Below, one piece after another: positions 45,734 through 52,943 of a stretch of DNA of 64,000 nucleotides (position 1 is its first letter; every line of letters starts with the position of its first letter). Source of the stretch: Mesorhizobium ciceri biovar biserrulae WSM1271 (GTDB taxonomy: Bacteria > Pseudomonadota > Alphaproteobacteria > Rhizobiales > Rhizobiaceae); assembly GCF_000185905.1 (NCBI RefSeq), contig NC_014923.1, forward strand, positions 186,001 through 250,000, in the 5' to 3' direction. A program made the translations under genes and the position numbers. The notes under the pieces were generated by a model. It saw nothing but the letters and a program-made list of their open reading frames with translations, ran no database searches and was not told where the DNA came from.

Positions 45734-47303
45734 ACTGCAAGGCATTTCGGCCTCGGCCGGCTATGCCGAGGGGCCACTGTTCGACCTCGACCAGACTGTC
45801 GTATCCTATGTCGGCAAAGAAACAGCCGACGACGAGAAGGCCGCGCTCGAAGCCGCAATCGCCGTCGCGACAAGCCGTCTCACCGCATTGAGCGAGATGG
45901 CCGAGGGTGATGCCGCCGACATTCTCGAGTTTCAGATCGCCATGCTGCGAGACGATGCGCTGAGCAGCCCGGCCTTTGCCGCGATCCGCACCGGCCTGCC
46001 AGCCGACAAAGCCTGGCGGCAAGCGCTTGATACCGAGATTGCCGGCTACGACGCTTCAGACCAGGATTATTTCCGCGCACGGGCCGCCGACATACGCGAT
46101 ATCAGGGACCAGGTGCTGCGGGCGCTGTCCGAGGATGGCGACGTCCAGGCGCCAACCGGCGCCATCCTCTACGGCTGGGATATCGCGCCGACGCGTTTTC
46201 TCGAAACCGACTGGAGCCGCGGCGGCGGCATCGCACTGAAGGCGGGCAGCACCGCCAGCCACGTCGCCATGCTGGCGCGTTCGCGCGGCGTGCCGATGGT
46301 TGTCGGGTTGGGCACTTCGCTGGCTCGTCTAACCGGCACAGCGCTGCTCGACGCCGAACATGGCGGCATTGTGCTGTCACCCTCCAAGACTGAAATCGCT
46401 GCTTTTCGCCAATCGTCCTCATCATTCCGGGCGCGCAGCGACCGGGCCGGGACGTTCCTGGCGCGACCGGCGGTGACCAAGGCCGGCACGGCGGTGCGCG
46501 TGCAGGTCAACATCGCCGACCCGTCCGATGTCGACCTCATCGACATTACGACCTGCGACGGAGTCGGGTTGATGCGCACCGAATTCCTGTTCGGCAAGAC
46601 GCTGCCGGATGAGGAGACGCAGTATCGCGCCTATCGCAAGGTGCTGGAGTGGGCCGGTGAAAAACCGGTGACGATCCGCACCGTTGACGCCGGCGGCGAC
46701 AAGCCGGTGCCCGGCTTTACGGTCGAGGAGAGCAATCCGTTTCTCGGCCTGCGCGGGATCAGGCTGTCGCTGGCAAGACCCGAGGTGTTTCGTGTACAGA
46801 TCCGGGCGCTGCTGCGCGCCGCTGTCCATGGCAGCCTGAAAGTGATGTTCCCTATGATCGCCATTGTGGAGGAATACCGACAGGCAGCGGCGATGTTCGC
46901 CGAAGAGCAGACTGCACTTGCCGCACGCGGCGTCGCACACAACATGCCGCCGCTCGGCATCATGGTCGAAGTGCCGTCGGTGGCGATCGTACCGGAAGCC
47001 TTTACCGATGCCGCCTTCTTCTCGATCGGCTCCAATGATCTCACCCAGTATGTCATGGCGGCCGCCCGCGACAACGCTGCCGTGGCGCATCTCAATTCGG
47101 TCCGTCATCCGGCCGTGCTGCGGCTGATCGCTGCCGTGACCGCGTTTGGCCAGCGGGAAGAGATCCCGGTCAGCCTGTGCGGCGATGCAGCCGGCGATCC
47201 AGCCTCGATCCCGTCACTGATCGAGGCAGGCCTGCGCGATCTTTCCGTCGCGCCGGCGCAACTCGCCATGGCCAAGGCGGCCGTCGCGGACGTTTCTGTC
47301 TAG
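45717..47303 (+). CDS. PTS enzyme I (phosphoenolpyruvate-protein phosphotransferase) of the Dha operon
   Basis: A 528-residue, full-length enzyme I. The phosphohistidine is H182 in GGIALKAGSTASHVAML. The PEP-binding barrel has LMRTEFLF, GGDKPVPGF, the loop MVEVPSVAIVP, SIGSNDLTQY and the acid Cys in LCGDAAGD. It takes phosphate from PEP and gives it to HPr. It is somewhat shorter than E. coli EI (575) but complete. It is distinct from the nitrogen-type PtsP, since no GAF domain is present. Confidence 0.92.
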   Translation: MSEPLRLQGISASAGYAEGPLFDLDQTVVSYVGKETADDEKAALEAAIAVATSRLTALSEMAEGDAADILEFQIAMLRDDALSSPAFAAIRTGLPADKAWRQALDTEIAGYDASDQDYFRARAADIRDIRDQVLRALSEDGDVQAPTGAILYGWDIAPTRFLETDWSRGGGIALKAGSTASHVAMLARSRGVPMVVGLGTSLARLTGTALLDAEHGGIVLSPSKTEIAAFRQSSSSFRARSDRAGTFLARPAVTKAGTAVRVQVNIADPSDVDLIDITTCDGVGLMRTEFLFGKTLPDEETQYRAYRKVLEWAGEKPVTIRTVDAGGDKPVPGFTVEESNPFLGLRGIRLSLARPEVFRVQIRALLRAAVHGSLKVMFPMIAIVEEYRQAAAMFAEEQTALAARGVAHNMPPLGIMVEVPSVAIVPEAFTDAAFFSIGSNDLTQYVMAAARDNAAVAHLNSVRHPAVLRLIAAVTAFGQREEIPVSLCGDAAGDPASIPSLIEAGLRDLSVAPAQLAMAKAAVADVSV

Positions 47304-47314
47304 GCGCGGCCGGC

Positions 47315-47737
47315 ATGGTCGACAGGACACCCGAACCCGGTTCCGAAGAGGCGATCCGCGCCTACAAGACGATCCTGTCGCAGGTTATCGACCAGCGCCC
47401 GTCCGGTATGCGCCAGCGCCTGGCCGATGCGCTCGGCAAGCACCGCAGCTTCGTCACGCAGATTTCCAGTCCTGCCTATTCGATCCCGATTCCGTCAAAA
47501 CATTTGCCGGCTATATTTTCCGTCTGCCATTTCAGCCCGGCCGAGCGCGACCAGTTTCTCGCCGCCTATCACCAGGCGCATCCAGGCAAGATGTCGATCG
47601 CATCAGGCATGCGCAAGACGCGGCATGTCTCGCTGATCGTGCCGGATTTCGGCGACGACAAGCAGAACGCCGCGCTCGATAAGGCGGTGAACGATTTTAT
47701 CCAAAAGATCACCAGCATCACCGGCAAGAGTGGCTGA
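47315..47737 (+). CDS. HTH-like protein, possible operon regulator
   Basis: A 140-residue protein that I do not recognise by name. Residues ~28-80 (SGMRQRLADALGKHRSFVTQ then PSKHLPAIFSVCHFSPAERDQFLAAY) have the helix pattern of a Cro/cI-type helix-turn-helix that reads two bases of helices before a recognition helix. The rest is polar with no membrane segment. It sits between the enzyme I gene (11 bases) and dhaK (overlapping by a few bases before its preferred start), so it is an integral operon gene and may sense pathway state. Function inferred only. Confidence 0.55.
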   Translation: MVDRTPEPGSEEAIRAYKTILSQVIDQRPSGMRQRLADALGKHRSFVTQISSPAYSIPIPSKHLPAIFSVCHFSPAERDQFLAAYHQAHPGKMSIASGMRKTRHVSLIVPDFGDDKQNAALDKAVNDFIQKITSITGKSG

Positions 47738-47774
47738 TCACTTGCTATCTGGCCTATTTCGGGAGGAGACGGCC

Positions 47775-48761
47775 GTGAAGAAGTTTATCAATTCGGTGGA
47801 CACGGTGCTGACCGAAAGCCTCGACGGCTTCGTCGCCGCCCATGCCGACATCCTCGTGCTCGGCGACGAGCACAAATTCATCCGCCGCAAGACCTTGCGG
47901 CCGGGCAAGGCGGCGCTGATCTCCGGCGGCGGTTCCGGTCACGAGCCGCTGCATGGCGGCTTTGTCGGTCACGGCATGCTGGACGCCGCCTGCCCCGGCC
48001 AGGTGTTCACCTCGCCGACACCGGACCAGATGCTGGCGGCGGCAGAGGCCGTCGACACCGGCGCCGGCTGCCTGTTCATCGTCAAGAACTATGAGGGCGA
48101 CGTCATGAATTTCGAGATGGCGGCCGAAATGTCGGAAGGCGTCCAGCAGATCGTGACCAATGACGATGTCGCGGTCGAGAATTCTTCCTATACGACGGGC
48201 CGGCGTGGCGTCGCCGGCACGCTGGTGGTGGAAAAGATCGTCGGCGCGGCGGCCGAACATGGCCTGGCTCTGGCGTCGCTGAAGGCGCTTGGCGACCGCG
48301 TCAACGCTGCTACCCGCTCGATGGGCGTGGCGCTGACCAGTTGCACCGTGCCGGCGGCGGGCAAGCCGACTTTCGATATCGGCGACGGCGAGATGGAGTT
48401 CGGCGTCGGCATCCATGGCGAGCCCGGCCGCCGGCGCGATGCGCTGAAAAGCGCCGATGCGATCGCGCAGGAGATTTGCGCCGCGATCCTCGGCGATCTC
48501 GGCGACAGGGCGAAAGGCCCGGCGCTGCTGTTCGTCAACGGCTTCGGCGGCACGCCGCTGATGGAACTCTATCTGATGTACAACAGCGCGCGCGCGATTT
48601 TCGAGAAACAGGGCGTGACGGTGACCCGTTCGCTGGTCGGCTCCTATGTCACCTCGCTCGACATGGCCGGCTGCTCGATCACGCTGACCATGCTCGACGA
48701 CGAGACGACCGCGTTCTGGGACGCGCCGGTACACACTGCGGCGCTGCGCTGGGGCATGTAA
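47775..48761 (+). CDS. dhaK: dihydroxyacetone kinase substrate-binding subunit DhaK
   Basis: A 328-residue DhaK: GGGSGHEPLHGGFVGHGML and the covalent-binding H214 in GIHGEPG. With DhaL and the EIIA it completes a PTS-dependent kinase. It is the second DhaK in the operon, the first being fused at 42704. The GTG at 47775 is chosen because of the very strong GGGAGGAGA 6 bases upstream and because the family begins MKKFIN; an in-frame codon at 47730 overlaps the previous gene. Confidence 0.9.
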   Translation: MKKFINSVDTVLTESLDGFVAAHADILVLGDEHKFIRRKTLRPGKAALISGGGSGHEPLHGGFVGHGMLDAACPGQVFTSPTPDQMLAAAEAVDTGAGCLFIVKNYEGDVMNFEMAAEMSEGVQQIVTNDDVAVENSSYTTGRRGVAGTLVVEKIVGAAAEHGLALASLKALGDRVNAATRSMGVALTSCTVPAAGKPTFDIGDGEMEFGVGIHGEPGRRRDALKSADAIAQEICAAILGDLGDRAKGPALLFVNGFGGTPLMELYLMYNSARAIFEKQGVTVTRSLVGSYVTSLDMAGCSITLTMLDDETTAFWDAPVHTAALRWGM

Positions 48762-48810
48762 AAGCTGGCTTACATTAGGCTTTTCTGCAACCATTCCTGA
48801 CTTGCTCGCA

Positions 48811-49842
48811 ATGCTAGCTGGGTTGATGCTGCCACCGCTTACTTCCGCCGAAGAAAGACTCTTGCTGCGCTTCGCTGACCCCGAGGCGGCGGCAGGCGGC
48901 GAAGATTTGTCGGCAAAGACGCTGACGGCGCTGCTCGACAATGCCGAGTTTCACGGCGTGCTGCCGATCATGTTGCGCAAGCTCAGCGGGGACGCGCGGC
49001 TGCCAGCGGATGCCGACCTGCACGGCAAGCTGGAGGATCTGCGCCAGAAGGCAACGATCGCCACCGGCCAGTCGATGCTGTTGAAGTATCATGGCGACCG
49101 CATCATGAAGGGACTGGCGGCGGACAATATTCCGGCGCGGATCGTCAAGGGACCCGTCTTCGCGCGAAAGCTCTACCGCAACGTCGCCGACAGGCCCTTC
49201 ACCGACATCGACATCCTGGTCGAACCCGCCAATCTGGCCAGGGCAAACCAGGTGATCGCGGCATGCGGCTTCGAGCTTGGCAGCAACGAGGCCGAATCCT
49301 ACGAATTGCAGGAATTCAAATGGCTGGAAAAAGAGAATTCCAGCCTGCTGGTCGAACTGCATGGCGACCTCGTGCATGACACCGGCATGCGGCGGCGCCT
49401 GTCGCTGGGTTTCCCTGAATTGCGCGCCATCGATGGCGAAGCGACGGACACGCCGGCGGCTCTTCTAACGATCGCCATCGTGCACGCCGCCGGCGGCCAC
49501 AAATTCCACCGCCTGCAGCTTTGCGTGGACGTGCTGCAAGGGGTGCGGGCGCTGCAATCACCCGAAGCGGAAGCACGCCTGTTCGACGCTGCCCGTATGA
49601 CCGGCATCGAACTGGAGTTGGCAATCGTGCTCAATGTGACCGGCCAGCTGTTCGACGAGAGCCGCGCGCTCGAACTCGCCGGCCGCATCAAGCCCGACCT
49701 CTCCATACGGCTGGCCAGGCGGTTGATCACAACGAATACGCTGCTTGGCGTCAATTCCAGGGACAGACTGGGCTCACGCCTGCGCCGCGACGCCTTCCGG
49801 TGGATTCAGAGATTGGCCAAGGCCAGGCCGCAAGTAGCCTGA
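48811..49842 (+). CDS. nucleotidyltransferase family protein (NTP_transf_5 type)
   Basis: About 343 residues. The core IVKGPVFARKLYRN followed by DRPFTDIDILVEP is the signature of the nucleotidyltransferase family found beside lasso-peptide and exopolysaccharide gene sets; the D-x-D metal pair is in TDIDIL. Its reaction is not established; in paeninodin-type clusters a homologue accompanies the kinase that phosphorylates the peptide. It is convergent with the HprK-like gene (7 bases between stops). Starts at 48802, 48811 or 48826 are all possible. Confidence 0.75.
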   Translation: MLAGLMLPPLTSAEERLLLRFADPEAAAGGEDLSAKTLTALLDNAEFHGVLPIMLRKLSGDARLPADADLHGKLEDLRQKATIATGQSMLLKYHGDRIMKGLAADNIPARIVKGPVFARKLYRNVADRPFTDIDILVEPANLARANQVIAACGFELGSNEAESYELQEFKWLEKENSSLLVELHGDLVHDTGMRRRLSLGFPELRAIDGEATDTPAALLTIAIVHAAGGHKFHRLQLCVDVLQGVRALQSPEAEARLFDAARMTGIELELAIVLNVTGQLFDESRALELAGRIKPDLSIRLARRLITTNTLLGVNSRDRLGSRLRRDAFRWIQRLAKARPQVA

Positions 49843-49849
49843 CTTGACG

Positions 49850-50827
49850 TCAATCCAGGGTGCCGCGGATCAGCGCCGCAGCGTCAGCCGGGCGCGCGCC
49901 TACTTCGAGCTGGAAGGTCGGCACCGCATTGACCAGCCCGGCGATGGTCGCCAGCCTGCGCTTCTGCATCGGCAGCAGCCCGGTCATGCCGGTGCGGACA
50001 TTGTCGACTGCCAGCGCCACCATCGCGTCGGTCCTGGCCATGGCGACGAGCCGGGTCTGCCCGTCGGCGGAACGCGCCAGGTGCAGAAGCGCCGCCACCG
50101 GCCGGGCGGATGCGTTTTCCACCCGGATGATACCGCCCAACCGTTCTAACGAGACCGGCTGTTCGCCGTTGCGATCCCACGTCTGGCCAAGGCATGGCGC
50201 CACCTGCGGGATCATTTCGGCAGTCTTCCGGTGGATTTTGACGGCGCGCGGCAAGCCCCAGGCTACAACCTTGCCCGAAGCGACATTCAGGATCATGGCG
50301 TCGTCGGAGCAGAGGCCAAAGCCCTGTGTTGCCAGCGCCAGCGACGTCGTGGTCTTGCCGGTGCCGCTCGGGGCGTGGATCAGCACCACCGCATCGCGGT
50401 CAGGCAAGGTCAGCCCGGCCGTATGCAGCATATGCTGGCCACCGGCGTCGAGCGCGGCATCCAGGACCAACATCGACGGCGTCCAGGCGGCTTTCGTACC
50501 GGTGCTAATCCGGAGTTCGGCCCAACCTTCCCCACCATTGATCGCAACGGTTTGGCGCCCGGGAAAGACCAGATGGACAATGCCGCCATCCTCGATCATC
50601 CGGCAGGGACCATCCTCCGGCACCTCGCCATCGAAGACCAGGGATCCATTGGGTGTCTCGTCCAGCGTGTCTGTTTCGGTGATCTCAAGACGAAAGTCCG
50701 GCGCGACGGGTTCCTCTATGCGCAGGCTGCCCAGCATCCGGTCGAAATCCTGCCACAGCTCGGAGCGCTCGGCCGATATGCCAAGGATCAGGCCGTTGAG
50801 GCCATAGCAGGCTGAAGGTCTGGTCAA
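49850..50827 (-). CDS. HprK-like serine kinase of lasso-type clusters
   Basis: A 325-residue kinase related to the C-terminal domain of HPr kinase. Walker A is APSGTGKTT (152-160), followed by the acidic GLCSDDAMIL and the IHRKTAEMIP block typical of the 'HprK-related kinase' group. Homologues phosphorylate the C-terminal serine of some lasso-peptide precursors. The TTG at 50827 overlaps the B2 stop (TTGA), giving translational coupling; the first ~115 residues are family-specific. A longer frame to 51043 overlaps B2 antiparallel to family expectation and is rejected. Confidence 0.75.
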   Translation of the reverse strand: MTRPSACYGLNGLILGISAERSELWQDFDRMLGSLRIEEPVAPDFRLEITETDTLDETPNGSLVFDGEVPEDGPCRMIEDGGIVHLVFPGRQTVAINGGEGWAELRISTGTKAAWTPSMLVLDAALDAGGQHMLHTAGLTLPDRDAVVLIHAPSGTGKTTTSLALATQGFGLCSDDAMILNVASGKVVAWGLPRAVKIHRKTAEMIPQVAPCLGQTWDRNGEQPVSLERLGGIIRVENASARPVAALLHLARSADGQTRLVAMARTDAMVALAVDNVRTGMTGLLPMQKRRLATIAGLVNAVPTFQLEVGARPADAAALIRGTLD

Positions 50828-51258
50828 GCGGGACGCGCCTTTACGGCATCGGCATGATGACGATAGATCTCGACCATGCCGGGAAGCTTGTCGCTGACCA
50901 CCGGCTTGCCGTCGAGGCAGACCCAGCAATGCGCCGATAGACGCTGCGCTTGCATCGACTGCGGTTCGACGCCGAAGCGCAGGTCCGGATCGAAGCCGGC
51001 TAGTCGCAGGAAACGATGACCGAGCAGACCTTCCCTCAAGCACCTGCGGTCACGCATCAGCCAGGGATGGCGGACCGTGCGGTTGACGCTCGCGACGATG
51101 TAGGCGGACGCCAGACCGCGATAGGGCGTCGACGAGGCGAGCGGCGCCCATTTGAGCACCTCCTCGAAGCTCCGGTTGGTGACAAGGACCGGCATCAGCC
51201 GCGCGCTCGCCCAGAGATGGCAGCGAAAAAGAGCGCGCAGGAGCGGGCCGTCAGCCAT
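50824..51258 (-). CDS. lasso-peptide biosynthesis B2-like (transglutaminase-fold) protein
   Basis: A 144-residue protein matching the C-terminal protease domain of McjB ('B2'). The catalytic triad candidates are C73 (RRCLREGLLGHRFLRLAG), H110 (SAHCWV) and D123 (KPVVSD), with spacing close to McjB C150-H182-D194. In lasso systems B2 cuts the leader from the precursor. ATGA coupling joins it to the PqqD-like gene upstream and TTGA to the kinase downstream. Confidence 0.8.
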   Translation of the reverse strand: MADGPLLRALFRCHLWASARLMPVLVTNRSFEEVLKWAPLASSTPYRGLASAYIVASVNRTVRHPWLMRDRRCLREGLLGHRFLRLAGFDPDLRFGVEPQSMQAQRLSAHCWVCLDGKPVVSDKLPGMVEIYRHHADAVKARPA

Positions 51259-51545
51259 CAAGCACCTGGCGCGGCGAGGATACCTTCCGAGATCAGATCC
51301 GTGGCCAGTGCCGCCATGTCCTGATCGAGCGTCCCCTTGTCGACCTCGAACTCCTCGCAAAGCAGGTCGACGATCTGGTCGAGGTTGCGCGCGCCGTCCA
51401 CCTTGTCGAGAAAGGCTTCGGTCGTGCCGTTGCATGTATAGAGCTGGCCGCTGCGCGCCAAAAGCACGACTGCGCCATCGCCCACATGCTGCACCGAGGC
51501 ATCCTCGGCCAGCCGCAGAACGGTTCCAGAGACTATTTCCACCAC
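51258..51545 (-). CDS. PqqD-like peptide chaperone (RRE domain)
   Basis: A 95-residue PqqD-family protein: a winged-helix RiPP recognition element that binds precursor leader peptides (the lasso 'B1/E' role). Typical features are the beta-strand start GTVLRLAEDASVQHVGDGAVV and the C-terminal helices LDQIVDLLCEEFEVD with LISEGIL. The GTG start has GGAGGGGG immediately upstream; GTG at 51542 is an alternative. It is the first clear gene of the minus-strand group. Confidence 0.82.
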   Translation of the reverse strand: MVEIVSGTVLRLAEDASVQHVGDGAVVLLARSGQLYTCNGTTEAFLDKVDGARNLDQIVDLLCEEFEVDKGTLDQDMAALATDLISEGILAAPGA

Positions 51546-51559
51546 GCCCCCTCCAAGCC

Positions 51560-51774
51560 ATGCTCATCCCGGAAATCAGATAGCGCGGAGGTGGAGCGCT
51601 GTCTATCGGCCGATCACGGGAGCCCAGTTCAGGGGACCAACGGCCTTGCTGACAGATTCTCCGCGCCAGTCGCGTTAGAACCTGCTCGGTTGCGTCTTCC
51701 CGGCCGCATTCGGCCCAGAAATAGTCATCGATGAAACGTGACAAACAGCGGGCTGCCGGCAGCGGACGTTGCAT
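51560..51774 (-). other. unexplained open stretch upstream of the PqqD-like gene
   Basis: From an ATG at 51774 with AGGGGA 4 bases upstream, a reading frame gives about 70 protein-like residues (including CLSRFIDDYFWAECGREDA and TEQVLTRLARRICQQGRW). It has no stop: it runs through the PqqD region out of frame and enters the B2 frame. A hand count gives third-position GC near 60%, below the neighbours. It could be a decayed or frameshifted gene, a precursor remnant, or chance. Confidence 0.25.
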
Positions 51775-51824
51775 TTCTTCCCCTAAGTAAGGTAAAACCT
51801 GCCTGGGTATTGGGGAGATAGCGT

Positions 51825-51941
51825 ATGCGTTACAATTGGGAGCGAGCTCCGACGAGCTTCGAACGTCATAGAAAAGCGCTGGCGACAGCCATTTTGATCG
51901 CTGGCGGCATTGGCCTCATGCTTGTGGCCCTGCCGATCTAG
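51825..51941 (+). CDS. possible 38-residue membrane peptide
   Basis: A very short frame with a good GGGGAG Shine-Dalgarno 7 bases before the ATG. The product has a basic N-terminus (RYNWERAPTSFERHRKAL) and one hydrophobic helix (TAILIAGGIGLMLVALPI) ending the protein. It is divergent from the lasso-type genes, with the starts 50 bases apart. It may be a small inner-membrane protein. It does not look like a lasso precursor, since no suitable core with Gly/Ala-1 and Asp/Glu-7/9 is evident. Confidence 0.4.
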   Translation: MRYNWERAPTSFERHRKALATAILIAGGIGLMLVALPI

Positions 51942-51987
51942 AAACAACCTTGAGACAGAGCGGCTGCCGGCGCTTGGGCGTGACCTC

Positions 51988-52800
51988 TCAGCGTGGCTGC
52001 CCGGTCACTGCGAGGAAGCGGCGATCGCGCCCCTCGAAACCCTGGCTGAAACGCTGCACCAGCACAACGATCACCGCCGGCTTGCCGGCCGGGGTAAGTT
52101 CGTAGGATTCCGACAGGCTGTAGGAGGTCGGGCAGTTTCTTGAGCCCGGCACGGTCTTGTCCTCGTGCAGGATCTTGAACGGCTTGCCGTCCTGGCCTTG
52201 CAGCGTCAGCCGGAAGCCGAGTGCCTTGCCAGATGTGTCGCGCTGCTCCGTCGTTGCGAAACTCGCCGAACAATCGCTCGTGCTGGCTGCCAGGATCTCG
52301 TCGAGCTGGATGGTCGAAACGCCCGTTTCGCCATGGAGCGGCGACAGCCATTTCTGCGACACCTGTTCGAGGCGGGAGATGTCGTTGTAGGCAACCATTT
52401 CACCCGGAAAGGTGAATTTGTCGGACGCTGTCTGCTCGGCTGGGGATGTGATTGCATAATGGGCGAGAATGGGCGCCGCCTGAGCGGCGGCCTGCGCCCT
52501 CGCCTGCTCCAGCGTCAGTGTCGCCTCCTCCGTCTCATCGACGACGAGGATCGGCTTACCGCCAACGAACCGATCCGTACGGGTATCGATGATGTCGATC
52601 TCAGACCAGCCGGAGTCCGAGGCGCCGGCGTCGAGCGTTCCATATTGCTCGAAGGCGAAATAAGCGCCATCCGGCGAAAAGCCGATGATGTGCCGTGCCG
52701 CGGCATCGCCGGCTTCAGCGGTTCCGGTGGACATAGCAAGTACGGCGCCCATGACCGACGATAGCGAAAAGCGCCCGATGATCCGAACAGCAGCAGACAT
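51988..52800 (-). CDS. exported DUF2259-like protein
   Basis: A 270-residue exported protein with a signal peptide (IIGRFSLSSVMGAVLAMSTGTAEA|GD). The mature part begins with a WD/TolB-like sentence, IIGFSPDGAYFAFEQYG, and has SEIDIIDTRTDRFV, which recalls the DUF2259 family of predicted secreted proteins. The function is unknown. The ATG at 52800 is chosen because the signal peptide starts there; 51 further in-frame codons upstream lack one. Confidence 0.7.
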   Translation of the reverse strand: MSAAVRIIGRFSLSSVMGAVLAMSTGTAEAGDAAARHIIGFSPDGAYFAFEQYGTLDAGASDSGWSEIDIIDTRTDRFVGGKPILVVDETEEATLTLEQARAQAAAQAAPILAHYAITSPAEQTASDKFTFPGEMVAYNDISRLEQVSQKWLSPLHGETGVSTIQLDEILAASTSDCSASFATTEQRDTSGKALGFRLTLQGQDGKPFKILHEDKTVPGSRNCPTSYSLSESYELTPAGKPAVIVVLVQRFSQGFEGRDRRFLAVTGQPR

Positions 52801-52943
52801 CACCACCCCAGTCCCGTCTCGCAGTTCATAGCTGCTTGCCCCCAAGCGCCAGGTCGATGCCGTCGTCACAATGGCGTGGATTTGCGGCCAAGGGTAGAGC
52901 GCGCTATCTGGAAGGAAGAAAAACATTTCCCGGGGAGGTATGG

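Noticed and set aside
45431..50827. HPr in the Dha operon and an HprK-like kinase nearby as a kinase-substrate pair
   Set aside because: The kinase is coupled to PqqD- and B2-like genes and belongs to the peptide-linked HprK group; closeness alone does not support HPr as its substrate.
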